A stretch of DNA of 64,000 nucleotides from Frigoribacterium sp. ACAM 257 (GCF_007954365.1 NZ_VOLO01000001.1:806001-870000), one strand, 5' to 3'. Positions 44,022 to 52,819 are shown, counted from the stretch's first letter. The notes: generated by a model not told the origin, from the letters alone. Program-made: numbers and translations.

Positions 44022-44303
44022 CTAGCGGCGGGCGGCGCTGCGGCGTCCCGAGACGGCGACCCAGATCGCGAGGACGACGATCGCGCCGATGATCGAGCCG
44101 ATGATGCCGGCGGGCTGGAAGAAGCCGTCGGTGGGGTCGTGCTGGAACAGCAGGAAGCCGAGGAACCCGCCGACGAACGAGCCGATGACGCCGAGGAGGA
44201 TCGTCATGGCGATCGAGAGGCCCTGACGCCCCGGGACGACCGCCCGGGCGATGAAACCTGCGATGAGGCCGATGACGAGCAGGCTGATGATGAGACCGAT
44301 CAT
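44022..44303 (-). CDS. GlsB/YeaQ/YmgE family membrane protein
   Basis: 93-residue protein of three transmembrane helices ([59 protein letters not shown]). The pattern with PGRQGLS between helices 1 and 2 is that of the transglycosylase-associated (GlsB/YeaQ) family, which is stress-induced in many bacteria and of unknown activity. ATG at 44303 has GGAAGGAG upstream; a longer in-frame start exists but lacks support. Divergent from the LuxR-type regulator with tandem palindromes between. Confidence 0.9.
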   Translation of the reverse strand: MIGLIISLLVIGLIAGFIARAVVPGRQGLSIAMTILLGVIGSFVGGFLGFLLFQHDPTDGFFQPAGIIGSIIGAIVVLAIWVAVSGRRSAARR

Positions 44304-44373
44304 GGTGTTCTCCTTCCGGGAGAGCTGAGCGACCGGCACCGTCGGTGCCGCGGAGTCGCGCAGCTCAGCAGAC

Positions 44374-44409
44374 CACCCCTGGAGGTGTGGCGGCACACCC
44401 CTCGGGGTG
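44374..44409. promoter_or_regulatory. Tandem palindromes between glsB-like and LuxR-type genes
   Basis: Imperfect CACCCCTGGAGGTG (44374-44387) and perfect CACCCC-TC-GGGGTG (44396-44409), centres 22 bp apart, i.e. about two helical turns, so both would face the same side of the DNA. The second ends 13 bp before the LuxR-type ATG. Likely binding sites for that regulator. Confidence 0.55.
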
Positions 44410-44422
44410 GGATGGTGTCGTC

Positions 44423-45091
44423 ATGCCCCTCGCCCCGACCCGCTCGATCACCGTCGCCCTCGTCGACGACTACGACGTCGTGCTCGCCGGCCTCGCCCAC
44501 ATGTTCGACCAGTACCGCGACCGGGTCGTCGTCGCCGAGATCGACGCGACGACGGCGCTGTCCGACGAGGTCGACGTCGTCCTGTACGACTCCTTCGCCC
44601 AGCCCGAGTCCGACCACCACGAGCTCGCCGAGCTCGTCGCGAACCCCGCGGCCGGCAGGGTGGTCGTCTACACCTGGAACTTCCACCCCGAGCTGGTGGA
44701 GGCGGCCCTCGCGCAGGGCGTGCACGGGTACCTGTCGAAGACCCTCACGGCACGCGAGCTCGTCGAGGCGCTCGAGGCGGTGCACCGAGGCGAGCAGGTC
44801 GTCAGCGACGTCCGGGGCCGCGCGCCGAGCGCCCCCGGCCTCGACTGGCCCGGCCGCCGCGAGGGCATCACCGACCGCGAGTCGGAGATCCTGGCGCTGA
44901 TCACCCAGGGCAAGAGCAACGCGGAGGTCGCGGCCTTGACGTACCTGAGCCCGAACACCGTGAAGTCGTACATCCGATCGGTCTACCGGCGCATCGGTGC
45001 GACCAGCCGCACGCAGGCCGTGCTCTGGGGCGTGCAGAACGGCTTCCGCCCCGACCACCACCGGATCGACCACTGGCTCGGCGGTCCCTAG
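44423..45091 (+). CDS. LuxR-type response regulator, orphan
   Basis: 222-residue regulator. The receiver-like domain (about 9-125) keeps the acidic pair VDDYD (Asp15-Asp16), an Asp at 56 in VVLYDSFAQ, Thr in VVYTWNF and Lys106 in GYLSKTL, so phosphorylation is possible although the segment after Asp56 is atypical. The GerE/LuxR helix-turn-helix (about 150-215) is canonical: ITDRESEILALITQGKSNAE then VAALTYLSPNTVKSYIRSVY. No histidine kinase gene is near. It probably binds the palindromes in front of its own gene and may control the glsB-like and TasA/SipW genes. Confidence 0.88.
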   Translation: MPLAPTRSITVALVDDYDVVLAGLAHMFDQYRDRVVVAEIDATTALSDEVDVVLYDSFAQPESDHHELAELVANPAAGRVVVYTWNFHPELVEAALAQGVHGYLSKTLTARELVEALEAVHRGEQVVSDVRGRAPSAPGLDWPGRREGITDRESEILALITQGKSNAEVAALTYLSPNTVKSYIRSVYRRIGATSRTQAVLWGVQNGFRPDHHRIDHWLGGP

Positions 45092-45231
45092 GGAGTCGGA
45101 CGCGCCTCCGCGATCCGTCAGGTCGGCGGCCGCTGCGCGCCGGGCTGCGGCGACACACGGCGTCACGGGACGACGCAGGACGTGACATCCGCTCGGTCTG
45201 CACCCGCTCCTCCCTATGCTCGGCGACACCC

Positions 45232-45262
45232 CGGGCGGGCAGCCCCGTGAGGGGCCCGCCCG
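45232..45262 (+). other. Hairpin in the leader of metN
   Basis: Perfect 9-bp stem CGGGCGGGC and GCCCGCCCG with extra CCC/GGG pairing inside, downstream of a possible -10 TATGCT (45215-45220) and 21 bp before the metN ATG. No T tract. It may attenuate or block translation. I do not see the conserved core of a SAM or S-box type riboswitch in the short leader. Confidence 0.45.
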
Positions 45263-45283
45263 ATCCGACACCTGGGAGCCGCC

Positions 45284-46330
45284 ATGATCAGCCTCGAGCA
45301 GCTGACGAAGGTCTACGAGACCAGCTCGTCGCGCACGACCGTCCTCGACCGTGTCGACTTCTCGGTCGCGAGCGCTGAGATCGCCGCCGTCGTCGGGCCG
45401 AGCGGCGCGGGCAAGAGCACCCTCGCGCAGTGCGTCGGGCTGCTCGAGCGTCCGACCTCGGGCTCGGTCGTCGTCAACGGCGACGACCTGACCCGACTCG
45501 GCGAGCGCGACCTGCGCGTCGCCCGGCGGCGCATCGGGACGGTGTTCCAGTCCGACGGCCTCTTCGGTCGGCGGACGGCGGCGCAGAACGTGGCCCTGCC
45601 GCTCGAGTACCTCGGCGTCACCACGGCCGAGAAGAAGCGCCGCGTCGCCGAGCTGCTCGACCGGGTCGGGCTCGGACACCGCGCCGACGCCCGACCGCAC
45701 GAGCTCTCGGGCGGCCAGCGGCAACGTGTCGGCATCGCCCGCGCCCTCGCGCTCCGGCCGAGCGTGCTGCTCTCCGACGAGGCGACCTCGGGCCTCGACC
45801 CCGCGTCCACGGCGTCGATCGTGGCGCTGCTCCGCGAGCTGCGCGACGACCTCGGCCTGTCGATCCTGTTCGTCACCCACGAGATGGACACCGTGCTGCA
45901 GATCGCCGACAGCGTGGCCCGTCTCGACCACGGTCGCATCGTCGAGCGCGGTCGCGTCGTGGACCTGCTGCGCGACCCGTCCTCTGCCCTCGGCGCCGCA
46001 CTGCGACCGGCCCGCCCCGCCGCCGCGGCCCCCGCGGGCGCGACCACCTGGCGCCTGGACTACGTCTCGGCCGACGTGCCGTCCGACTGGCCGACAGCGC
46101 TCGGCTCGGCGCTCGCCTCGGCCGTCTCCCTGCTCGGCGCGTCGATCGAGACCCTCGGAGGCGCGACCGTCGGACACGCGACCGTCGCCGTCCCCGAGGC
46201 GGTCGCCCACCGCGTGCCCGAGGTCGCCGCCGCGCTCGGCCTCGGCGCCCGCCCGCACGACGCCCTCGTGCCCGTGTCCGGTCCGCCTGCCCCCGTCACG
46301 CCTGACGCCGAGAAGGAGCTCGTCCGATGA
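45284..46330 (+). CDS. metN: Methionine import ATP-binding protein MetN
   Basis: 348-residue ABC ATPase of the D- and L-methionine importer. Walker A GPSGAGKS (38-45), Q-loop TVFQSDG, signature LSGGQRQR, Walker B VLLSDEATSGLDP (the Ser-Asp-Glu-Ala form is characteristic of MetN), H-loop FVTHEMDTVLQI. The C-terminal ~90 residues contain a NIL-like regulatory domain (WRLDYVSADVPSDWPTALGS, ETLGGATVGHATVAVPE), which in E. coli MetN binds methionine and inhibits transport. ATGA overlap with metI. Confidence 0.93.
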   Translation: MISLEQLTKVYETSSSRTTVLDRVDFSVASAEIAAVVGPSGAGKSTLAQCVGLLERPTSGSVVVNGDDLTRLGERDLRVARRRIGTVFQSDGLFGRRTAAQNVALPLEYLGVTTAEKKRRVAELLDRVGLGHRADARPHELSGGQRQRVGIARALALRPSVLLSDEATSGLDPASTASIVALLRELRDDLGLSILFVTHEMDTVLQIADSVARLDHGRIVERGRVVDLLRDPSSALGAALRPARPAAAAPAGATTWRLDYVSADVPSDWPTALGSALASAVSLLGASIETLGGATVGHATVAVPEAVAHRVPEVAAALGLGARPHDALVPVSGPPAPVTPDAEKELVR

Positions 46331-47157
46331 GCCTCGCAGGCACGTCCCTCGCGACCACGCTCCTCGAGACGACCGTGCTGCCGACGGCAGTCCTGTCGGC
46401 AGGCACGAGCCCGTCGTCCGCCTACGACAACTCGGTGCCCCTGGCGGAGATCCCCGCCCTCGTGCTGCCTGCCCTCGGCGACACGTTCGTCATGGTCGGC
46501 ATCGTCATGGCGATCGTCGTCGTGGTCGGCGTGCCGCTCGGCGCGCTGATCCACAACATCGGGCCGGCCGGCCTCACGCCGAACGCCCCCGTCCACACCG
46601 TGCTCAGCGCGGTGATCAGCATCGGGAGGTCCCTGCCCTTCCTCATCCTGATGGCGTCCATCGTGCCGTTCACGCGATTCGTCACCGGCACGAACATCGG
46701 CATCGCGGCCGCCGTGGTGCCCATGTCGATCGCGGGCATCGCGTTCTTCACGCGCATCGTCGAGAACTCGCTGCGGAGCGTGCCGTCCGACCGGGTGCGG
46801 GTCGCGACCGCCAGCGGCGCCTCGCGCCTGCAGATCGTCCGCACGGCTCAGCTCTCCGAGGCGCTGCCCAGCCTCATCGGCGGCCTGACAATCAACACGA
46901 TCGCCATGATCGAGTACTCGGCCATCGCCGGCACGATCGGCGCCGGCGGCATCGGCTACGTCGCGGTCACGTACGGCTACCAGCGCTTCGACCACGCCGT
47001 GATGATCGTCACGATCGTGCTGCTGATCGCCACCGTCGCCGCCGTCCAGCTGCTGGGCGACGCCGCAGTCCGCGCGACGAGCCCCGAGCCCGTCGCCCGC
47101 CGACGCTGGTGGCGTCGACGCGCCGCCGACCTGCCTCCCGTCGCCGCCGGGGCCTGA
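46327..47157 (+). CDS. metI: Methionine ABC transporter permease MetI
   Basis: 276-residue membrane permease with five or six helices. It has GDTFVMVGIVMAIVVVVGVP, ISIGRSLPFLILMASIVPFT, and the coupling loop VPSDRVRVATASGASRLQIV, then LIGGLTINTIAMIEYSAIAGTIGAGGIGYVA, here given in two parts of one conserved region that identifies MetI. The N-terminal ~40 residues and the Arg-rich tail are variable. Overlaps metN by 4 bp and is followed by metQ after 117 bp. Confidence 0.93.
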   Translation: MSLAGTSLATTLLETTVLPTAVLSAGTSPSSAYDNSVPLAEIPALVLPALGDTFVMVGIVMAIVVVVGVPLGALIHNIGPAGLTPNAPVHTVLSAVISIGRSLPFLILMASIVPFTRFVTGTNIGIAAAVVPMSIAGIAFFTRIVENSLRSVPSDRVRVATASGASRLQIVRTAQLSEALPSLIGGLTINTIAMIEYSAIAGTIGAGGIGYVAVTYGYQRFDHAVMIVTIVLLIATVAAVQLLGDAAVRATSPEPVARRRWWRRRAADLPPVAAGA

Positions 47158-47274
47158 GCCGCGCTGCGCCTCCTCGCCTCTCGTCGGCCGACAGCACAGC
47201 ACGACGGCACCGCACCACGTCCGTACCTCCACCGCACACCGCAGGGACCCCCTGCTCTCACCCCGAGGACACCC

Positions 47275-48195
47275 ATGCCCGAGAACACCTCTGCCCCCGA
47301 GCCCGCCACGCCCGCGAGCGACCACGGCTTCGAGCTGAAGCGACGCCGCCGCTGGCCCTGGATCGTCGGAGGAGCGGTGGCGGTCGTCGCCGTCGCCGCC
47401 GCGATCGTCGTGCCCCTGACCGCACCTGCGGGGCCGGCCGTCGCCGAGCCCGGTGCGACGCTGACCGTGGCCACGGCCGAGGGCAACGCCTCGGAGCAGG
47501 CACTCGTGCAGTTCGTCGCCGACGAGGTCGCGCCGAGGTACGGCATCACCGTCGAGTTCCGAGGACTCAGCGACAGCAACACGATCAACCGGGCCGTCAG
47601 CGAGGGCGAGATCGCCGGCACGGTCTACCAGCACGAGCTCTGGCTGAGCCAGGTCCTCGCCTCGAACCCCGACTTCAGGGAGGAGGCGGCGACGCCCGTG
47701 TTCCGCTGGGGCTTCGGCCTGTGGTCCTCGAAGTACACCGACGTGAGCCAGCTGCCGGACGGTGCGACCGTGTCGCTCTACTCCGACCCGGCGAACGAGG
47801 CGCAGGGGCTCTGGGTGCTCGAGCGTGCCGGCCTGATCACGCTCGAGGACGGCGTCGACAAGGCACACGCGACCCAGGACGACATCGCCTCGAACCCGAA
47901 GGGCCTGAAGTTCACCTTGCTCGACTTCGCCGCCCAGTCTCGGGCGCTGCCCGACCTCGACGCGGCCGTCGGCTACACCGAGTACTACCTCGCCGCCGGC
48001 GTGCCGATCGAGCAGCAGTTGTTCGCGCCGGCCGCGCCCGACGAGTTCGCCGGGCAGCTCACGATCGGCAGCGACTGGGCCGACGAGGAGAACGTGAAGA
48101 AGCTCGTGGCCGCGTTCCGGGACCTGGCCGTGCAGGAGTTCCTCGCCACCGACTCCCGCGTGAAGGGCATCCTGCTGCCGCTCGACGCGAGGTGA
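47275..48195 (+). CDS. metQ: MetQ/NlpA family methionine-binding protein with membrane anchor
   Basis: 306-residue binding protein. The NlpA domain starts at TLTVATAEGNASEQALVQFV and continues with the family-typical YQHELWLSQVLASNP, VSLYSDPANEAQGLWVLERA and VGYTEYYLAA. Unlike normal MetQ it has no lipobox: the N terminus is about 25 soluble residues, RRRRWP, and one hydrophobic helix (WIVGGAVAVVAVAAAIVV) with no cysteine anywhere near, so it should be held by a single transmembrane anchor or be cleaved by signal peptidase I. GAGGA precedes the ATG. Third gene of metNIQ. Confidence 0.88.
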   Translation: MPENTSAPEPATPASDHGFELKRRRRWPWIVGGAVAVVAVAAAIVVPLTAPAGPAVAEPGATLTVATAEGNASEQALVQFVADEVAPRYGITVEFRGLSDSNTINRAVSEGEIAGTVYQHELWLSQVLASNPDFREEAATPVFRWGFGLWSSKYTDVSQLPDGATVSLYSDPANEAQGLWVLERAGLITLEDGVDKAHATQDDIASNPKGLKFTLLDFAAQSRALPDLDAAVGYTEYYLAAGVPIEQQLFAPAAPDEFAGQLTIGSDWADEENVKKLVAAFRDLAVQEFLATDSRVKGILLPLDAR

Positions 48196-48318
48196 GGCCA
48201 CGGGCGCGGGAGGCGCGGGCGGGCTCGGCCGAGCCGGTCCGGGACGGTGCCGGCACAGCCTCGTCCGGGCACGGTGCGCCTCCTCAGCCCCTGCCTCCGG
48301 GCGTGGTCTGCTGGGTGC

Positions 48319-49350
48319 ATGCCTGACACGAGCGAGCTGACCACGTACCTGCCCTGGGCGGTCGCCGCCGTCCTCCTCATCGTGCTGATCGTGCTCGTGG
48401 TGCTGCTGCGTCGACGGGCGACGGCGGCGCAGGAGGCGCTGCGGACCCGCGAGGACGCGCACCGCAAGGCGCTGGACGAGGCCACGGCCGAGCGCGAGCG
48501 GGCCGCGCGCGACGCCGCCGAGGCCCACGCCCGCGAGATCGAGCAGGTCGAGGCACGTCGGGTCGACGCCGAGACGTCCGCCCAGCAGAGCCGCGCCCTG
48601 GTCGCGGCCGGGGCGAAGTGGGAAGAGACCTCCCGTCGCATGGTGCTCGACGCGGTGACCGACCTCGGCCTCGACGGCGTCCTCGTGACCAACCTCGTCT
48701 TCGTGCCCGTCGACGCGACGCGGACCCGGCAGTTCGTCGCCCAGGTCGACCACGTGCTCCTGCTCCCCACGGTCGCCCTCGTGATCGAGAACAAGGGGTG
48801 GAAGGGCGTCGTGCTCGACGGCGTCCATCCCCGGGACGCCGGCTCGTCGTTCGCGACGCTCCTCGGCGACCTCGAGCTGGAGCCGCCCTTCGCGGTCCAG
48901 GTCAAGCGCGACTCGCTCACGTCGCTCGAGCTGCGCACGCACGACCAGGGCCACGCCCCCCGCAAGCAGGTCCGGCGCCAGGCGCAGCGCATCTCCGACC
49001 TCGTCCGTGCCGAGACCCACCGCAAGCCGTGGTTCGACACCGCGGTGCTCTACTCGCACCCCGACGCCGACGTCCACGCGGACCCCCTGGCCGACGACGA
49101 GGGCGTGAGCACCGTGGTCATCGCGAGCCAGGCGCAGCTCCGCGCCCACCTGGAGGAGCTCGTCCGGCGCCGTCGGCCCGGCCCCGACAGCCCCCGCCTC
49201 GACGAGCTCTCCGCGCTCTTCTCCGGTCTCGGGGCCGACGTGACGCCCTTCGGCCAGCCGGTCGAGCGTGCGGCGGCCGCGGGCACGGGAGGCCCGGAGG
49301 CCGCGGCGCGTGAGCCCGACGACGCGCACTCCTCGCCGACGCAGGCGTAG
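48319..49350 (+). CDS. Membrane-anchored coiled-coil protein with NERD-like domain
   Basis: 343-residue protein. One helix near the N terminus (WAVAAVLLIVLIVLVVLL, about 13-30), then a charged coiled coil (RTREDAHRKALDEATAERER and on, about 40-95), then a NERD-type nuclease-related domain (about 100-235) with QVDHVLLLPTVALVIENKGW, the D-x-hydrophobic-E-x-K pattern of the restriction-endonuclease fold. The layout, RmuC-like in having helix, coil and nuclease fold, suggests a DNA-related role at the membrane. No partner genes are apparent. ATG at 48319 has no clear ribosome site. Confidence 0.7.
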   Translation: MPDTSELTTYLPWAVAAVLLIVLIVLVVLLRRRATAAQEALRTREDAHRKALDEATAERERAARDAAEAHAREIEQVEARRVDAETSAQQSRALVAAGAKWEETSRRMVLDAVTDLGLDGVLVTNLVFVPVDATRTRQFVAQVDHVLLLPTVALVIENKGWKGVVLDGVHPRDAGSSFATLLGDLELEPPFAVQVKRDSLTSLELRTHDQGHAPRKQVRRQAQRISDLVRAETHRKPWFDTAVLYSHPDADVHADPLADDEGVSTVVIASQAQLRAHLEELVRRRRPGPDSPRLDELSALFSGLGADVTPFGQPVERAAAAGTGGPEAAAREPDDAHSSPTQA

Positions 49351-49504
49351 CGCTCGTCTGTCGCCGCGCCTCCTGCAGGCACTGCACGCAGCAGGCCGAT
49401 CCTCGGCCTCCTCGGGGCGTCCTGCCAGGCACGGAACCTTGCTCGGCCCCTACCGTCGACCCCCTCGGCGCCTGACCGGCGCGAGGACGACGGGAGACGC
49501 GCCG

Positions 49505-51160
49505 ATGAGGCTGACCGACACGAGCGACCTGTGGTGGAAGACCGCGGTCTTCTACAACCTCGACGTCGAGACCTACCTCGACCGGGACGACGACGGCGTC
49601 GGCGATCTCGACGGGTTGGCGCACCGACTCGACCACCTCGCCGAGCTCGGCGTCACCTGCCTGTGGCTGGCGCCGTTCTACCCGTCACCCCAGCGCGACA
49701 ACGGATACGACATCGAGGACTACTACGGGGTCGACCCTCGCTACGGCCACCTCGGCGACCTCGTCGAGGTCGTGCGCACCGCCCACGACCGGGGCATGCG
49801 CGTCATCGTCGACCTGGTGGTCAACCACACGTCCGACCAGCACCCCTGGTTCCGGGAGGCGCGCAGCAGCCCCGAGAACCGGTACCGCCGGTTCTACCAG
49901 TGGCGCGACGACGTCCCCGAGGACGCCCCGGAGAGCATGTTCCCCGACGTCGAGGACGGCGTCTGGCACTTCGACGACGAGGCGGGGCAGTACTACAGGC
50001 ACTCCTTCTACCGCCACCAGCCGGACCTCGCCACCGACGACCCGGTCGTCCGCGAGGAGATCGCCAAGGTGATCGGCTTCTGGCTGCAGCTCGGCATCGA
50101 CGGGTTCCGGGTCGACGCCGTGCCGCACCTGATCGAGGGCGACGACGGCCCCGAGCACGACTTCCTGCGCACGCTGCGGCGCTTCGTGTCCCGACGCAGC
50201 GGGCACGGCGTGCTGCTCGGCGAGGTCAACCTGCCCTACGACGAGCAGCTCGCGTTCTTCGGCGGCGAGGACGGCGACGAGCTCACCATGCAGTTCGACT
50301 TCGTCGGCAACCAGGCGCTGTACCTGTCGCTCGCGCGACAGGACGCGACCCCGCTGGGGGAGGCGCTCGAGGCTCGACCTGCCCTGGCCCGCGGCAACCA
50401 GTGGGGCAACTTCGTCCGCAACCACGACGAGCTCACCCTCGACCAGCTGAGCGAGTCCGAGCGGGGCGAGGTCTTCGCGGCGTTCGCGCCGGAGGAGGGC
50501 CAGCGCATCCACGGCCGCGGCATCACGCGCCGGCTGCCGCCGATGCTGGAGGGAGACCCTCGCCGCGTCCGCATGGTCTACAGCCTGCTGTTCTCGCTCC
50601 CCGGCTCGCCGGTGCTCTACTACGGCGAGGAGATCGGCATGGGCGAGGACTCCCGGATCGAGGGCAGCCGCGGCGCCGTCCGCACCCCCATGCAGTGGAC
50701 CGCGGAGGCGAACGGCGGGTTCTCGGCAGCCGCGGCCGACGTCCTCGTCTCGGCGGTGGTCACGGGCGGCAACGCTCCGGAGCACGTCAACGTCTCCCAG
50801 CAGCGGCACGACCCGGGTTCGCTGCTCGCCTTCGTCTCGCAGCTGACCCGCGCCTACCGGGCGGCGCCCGAGATCGGCTGGGGAGAGCTGTCCGTCCTCC
50901 GGCAGCCGCACGCCTGCGTGCTCGCCCACAGCGTGGACAGCGAGCTCGGGCTGCTCGTCGCGGCGCACAACTTCGCCCCGGACGGCCGGTCGTTCCGTGT
51001 CGAGCTCGAGGGCGCGACCGACGAGTGGCAGGTGGTCGACGTCCTGGCCGGCGACGGTGCTGCCCGACCGCTCGACGACGGCGGCGTCGAGATCGAGCTG
51101 GAGGGCTACGGCCACCGCTGGCTGCGCGTGGTGCGCCCGGGGGAGAAGCGCCTCCTCTGA
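49505..51160 (+). CDS. Glycoside hydrolase family 13 enzyme (trehalose synthase/alpha-glucosidase-like)
   Basis: 551-residue cytosolic alpha-amylase-family enzyme. Conserved regions: VIVDLVVNHTSDQHPWF (region I), GFRVDAVPHL with nucleophile Asp204 (region II), LLGEVNLP with acid/base Glu240 (region III) and VRNHDELTLD with Asp308 (region IV). YNLDVETYLDRDDDGVGDLDG at the start and HDELTLDQLSE resemble trehalose synthase (TreS) and its relatives, but AVFYNLD replaces the usual AVFYEVF start, so the reaction is uncertain. GGGAGA precedes the ATG. Convergent with cardiolipin synthase, 20 bp apart. Confidence 0.88.
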   Translation: MRLTDTSDLWWKTAVFYNLDVETYLDRDDDGVGDLDGLAHRLDHLAELGVTCLWLAPFYPSPQRDNGYDIEDYYGVDPRYGHLGDLVEVVRTAHDRGMRVIVDLVVNHTSDQHPWFREARSSPENRYRRFYQWRDDVPEDAPESMFPDVEDGVWHFDDEAGQYYRHSFYRHQPDLATDDPVVREEIAKVIGFWLQLGIDGFRVDAVPHLIEGDDGPEHDFLRTLRRFVSRRSGHGVLLGEVNLPYDEQLAFFGGEDGDELTMQFDFVGNQALYLSLARQDATPLGEALEARPALARGNQWGNFVRNHDELTLDQLSESERGEVFAAFAPEEGQRIHGRGITRRLPPMLEGDPRRVRMVYSLLFSLPGSPVLYYGEEIGMGEDSRIEGSRGAVRTPMQWTAEANGGFSAAAADVLVSAVVTGGNAPEHVNVSQQRHDPGSLLAFVSQLTRAYRAAPEIGWGELSVLRQPHACVLAHSVDSELGLLVAAHNFAPDGRSFRVELEGATDEWQVVDVLAGDGAARPLDDGGVEIELEGYGHRWLRVVRPGEKRLL

Positions 51161-51180
51161 CGCCGGACTGCCGCGCGGGC

Positions 51181-52653
51181 CTACTGGACCGACGCGGTCA
51201 GCCGTGCCACGTTGTCGAGCACCTGCAGGCCCGCGGGCCGCGACAGCCAGCCCTCGAGCGTGATCTCGCGCGACTTGCGGCGGTAGTCGTCCTCGATCAG
51301 GCGGACCTCGTCGACGAACGACTTGCCGTGCACCATCAGTGACACCTCGAAGTTGAGGCTGAACGAGCGCATGTCCATGTTGCTCGAGCCGATCACCGCG
51401 ACGGTGTCGTCGACCGTGAAGTGCTTCGAGTGCAGCACGATCGGCCGCTCGTAGAGGAAGATCCGCACGCCGGCTCGCAAGAGCGTCTCGTAGTACGACC
51501 GCTGGGCGTGGTAGACCATGAACTGGTCGGCCACCTCGCAGGCGAAGAGCTGGACCTCGACGCCGCGCTCGGCAGCCGTCGTGATCGCGTAGAGCATCGA
51601 GTCGTCGGGGACGAAGTAGGGGCTCGCGATGATGAGCCGTTCCTGTGCGCCGTAGACGAGGGCGTTGAAGAGGCGCAGGTTGTTCTCGCCGTCGAAGCCC
51701 GGGCCGCTCGGCACCACCTGGCACTCGAGGCTGTCGGGGCCGTGGCGCTGCTCGATCAGCGGCTCGGCCTCGGCGTCGGTCGGCAGCTCGTCGGTCTCGC
51801 TGTACCAGTCCGTGATGAAGAGGGCGTTCAGGCCGACGGCGGCAGGCCCCTCGAGCCTCACCATCAGGTCCTTCCACTGCAGCCCGCGCTTGATGTTGCC
51901 GCGCTTGTTGTAGCTCGGGTCGGTCATGTTCTGCGATCCGGTGAAGGCGACGTCGCCGTCGACGACGACGATCTTGCGGTGGTTCCGCAGGTCGGGTCGG
52001 CGCCAGGCGCCCTGGAACGGCCGGAAGGGCAGCATCTCCTCGAACCGGATGCCCGAGTCGCGGAGCCACTGGCGGGTGACGCGGCCCTGAGGGTTCCGCA
52101 TCGTGGCCCAGTGGTCGTAGAGCACCCGGACGGCGACGCCTCGCGCGTGCGCGCGCTCGAGCGCCTCGAAGAAGAGGAAGGTCGACTCGTCACGCGTGAG
52201 GATGTAGAACTCGACGTGCACGTACCGCTCGGCCTCGTCGACGGCGGCGGCCATGGCGGCGATCGACTCGGCGTAGTCGGGCAGCAGTCTCGCCGTGTTG
52301 CCGGGCAGCAGCGGCATGGCGCCGAGCGTGCGGTTCAGGGTCACGACCGTGCCGAACCACGGCGGGCGGGGGTCCGTCACCGCGTGCACGTCGTCGATGC
52401 CCTTGGTCGCGTCGAGGATGCGGTCGTTGATCTCGCGCTGCTTGTCGCGGCGGTCCTGGGGGAGCTTCGAGCTGCCGAGCAGGCCGAAGAGCACGCTGCC
52501 GGGGATCGGCGACACGAAGATCGCCAGCAGCCAGGCCATCGCCGAGCTGGGTCGCCGGTTGCGGGGCACGGCCACGACGGCCACGACCCTGATGAGGATG
52601 TCCACGACCAGGATCACCGTCGGGAAGTGCTTGAAGATCCTGCGCCACGTCAT
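51181..52653 (-). CDS. cls: Cardiolipin synthase, PLD type
   Basis: 490-residue membrane enzyme that joins two phosphatidylglycerols or an equivalent pair into cardiolipin. Two N-terminal helices (FPTVILVVDILIRVVAVVAV and AMAWLLAIFVSPIPGSVLF) precede two phospholipase D HKD motifs: HRKIVVVDGDVAFTGSQN from His225 and HSKHFTVDDTVAVIGSSN from His408. Length and order fit bacterial ClsA. The ATG has no strong ribosome site. Convergent with the GH13 gene and divergent from the tetR gene. Confidence 0.93.
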   Translation of the reverse strand: MTWRRIFKHFPTVILVVDILIRVVAVVAVPRNRRPSSAMAWLLAIFVSPIPGSVLFGLLGSSKLPQDRRDKQREINDRILDATKGIDDVHAVTDPRPPWFGTVVTLNRTLGAMPLLPGNTARLLPDYAESIAAMAAAVDEAERYVHVEFYILTRDESTFLFFEALERAHARGVAVRVLYDHWATMRNPQGRVTRQWLRDSGIRFEEMLPFRPFQGAWRRPDLRNHRKIVVVDGDVAFTGSQNMTDPSYNKRGNIKRGLQWKDLMVRLEGPAAVGLNALFITDWYSETDELPTDAEAEPLIEQRHGPDSLECQVVPSGPGFDGENNLRLFNALVYGAQERLIIASPYFVPDDSMLYAITTAAERGVEVQLFACEVADQFMVYHAQRSYYETLLRAGVRIFLYERPIVLHSKHFTVDDTVAVIGSSNMDMRSFSLNFEVSLMVHGKSFVDEVRLIEDDYRRKSREITLEGWLSRPAGLQVLDNVARLTASVQ

Positions 52654-52715
52654 GCCCTGATCTTGTCAGCCCCGCGGCGGTGCCGTCACCGTTCTTCGCC
52701 CCGGGGACATGTGTG

Positions 52716-52740
52716 TTGCACTATACGCCCTAGAGTGCAA
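52716..52740. promoter_or_regulatory. TetR operator and promoter of the efflux pair
   Basis: TTGCACT (52716-52722) and AGTGCAA (52734-52740) are the arms of a 25-bp palindrome with further matches near the centre. The left arm doubles as a -35 (TTGCAC) with AATAGT 17 bp on as a -10, so a repressor here would block transcription. It lies 80 bp before the tetR start, in the only AT-rich stretch of the gap. Confidence 0.7.
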
Positions 52741-52819
52741 TAGTGCTCTCCGGGCACCCGCCCTCCGGCGACGTCGCCGCACCGCGCACTGCGCACCGAC
52801 GATCGAGAGGAGGCGCCCC

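Noticed and set aside
45092-45283. SAM riboswitch upstream of metN
   Set aside because: A strong hairpin exists, but I could not find the conserved SAM-I or SAM-IV core segments; reported only as a leader hairpin.
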